Shown here: positions 63,907 through 64,000 of the stretch, piece after piece
How positions within the stretch are numbered: the first letter of the stretch is position 1
How the letters are laid out: every line of letters begins with the position of its first letter
NCBI GenBank assembly: GCA_019636335.1
Contig: JAHBXR010000001.1
Span: 124,001-188,000 of the forward strand
Direction of reading: 5' to 3'
Length of the DNA stretch: 64,000 nucleotides
Source of the DNA: Pirellulales bacterium
GTDB taxonomy: Bacteria > Planctomycetota > Planctomycetia > Pirellulales > JAEUIK01
Made by a program: the position numbers and the translations under genes
The notes under the pieces: model-generated
Told to the model about the DNA's origin: nothing
Database searches by the model: none
What the model saw: the letters and a program-made list of their open reading frames with translations, nothing else

Positions 63907-64000
63907 ATGGAACTCAGCGAACAGCAATCCGCCGCGCTGAAAGTTGAAGCACAAAAAGCCTTTGAAACGCGCGCGGCGTCCGATGTGCGCCAGCATATAC
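63907..64000 (+). CDS. Partial gene after DUF4123, candidate effector or cargo
   Basis: The ATG at 63907, with GGGGGTG about eight bases upstream, opens 31 residues before the window ends (MELSEQQSAALKVEAQKAF, then ETRAASDVRQHI). The start is helical and charged, with no recognised motif. Position directly after PAAR and DUF4123 makes it a candidate effector, adaptor or immunity gene; the visible part cannot decide. Confidence 0.55.
   Translation, partial: MELSEQQSAALKVEAQKAFETRAASDVRQHI

Overview
The window reads as chromosome of a planctomycete, most likely of the order Pirellulales. The evidence is compositional and by content: GC-rich codon use, two secreted formylglycine-type sulfatases, a Tat-targeted DUF1501 protein, a YdjY-type secreted protein, a PadR regulator with a permease-prefix-domain partner, many secreted or membrane proteins of unknown role, and genes packed on both strands with weak or absent Shine-Dalgarno signals. 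No rRNA, CRISPR array, insertion sequence or prophage was seen. One tRNA (Asp, GTC) is present.

Left part (1-28 kb): a partial iron-dependent alcohol dehydrogenase; small secreted and membrane hypotheticals; a membrane diguanylate cyclase; a PPOX/YCII pair; a STAS protein; sulfatase 1; a PadR regulator coupled to a membrane protein with a permease prefix; an alpha/beta hydrolase; a glycogen-debranching-type glucosidase; a cupin and a DUF1569 protein; DUF1501; a B12-binding radical SAM enzyme; sulfatase 2; an SGNH hydrolase beside a YfhO-like membrane protein; a di-heme cytochrome; tRNA-Asp with its own terminator; an SMR transporter; and a GNAT acetyltransferase.

Middle (28-48.4 kb): a TolC/HlyD/FUSC set that could form one efflux pathway, then aat, an HtrA protease, and an intergenic region with nested inverted repeats. 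The core information-processing block follows: dnaG with a clear sigma70 promoter, rpoD with an intrinsic terminator, a zinc-ribbon coiled-coil protein and greA. After it come an RND-type adaptor, yggS-DUF167 coupled by an ATGA overlap, a large hypothetical, a YdjY protein, hemQ, and a small protein coupled by ATGA to a FliA-like sigma factor.

Right part (48.7-64 kb): a type VI secretion cluster in the order tssA, tssB, tssC, second tssC paralogue, impE/tagJ, tssE, tssF, tssG, clpV, hcp, FHA protein, PAAR, DUF4123 and a gene cut by the window edge. The genes are mostly coupled by short overlaps. The sheath, baseplate and recycling ATPase genes are complete, as are the tube and the PAAR tip. 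VgrG and the membrane complex (TssJ/L/M) with TssK are not in view. The features most worth a second look are the tandem TssC genes, the FHA protein with an apparent degenerate DUF4123 tail, the PAAR-DUF4123-cargo module at the edge, and the strong hairpin after hcp.
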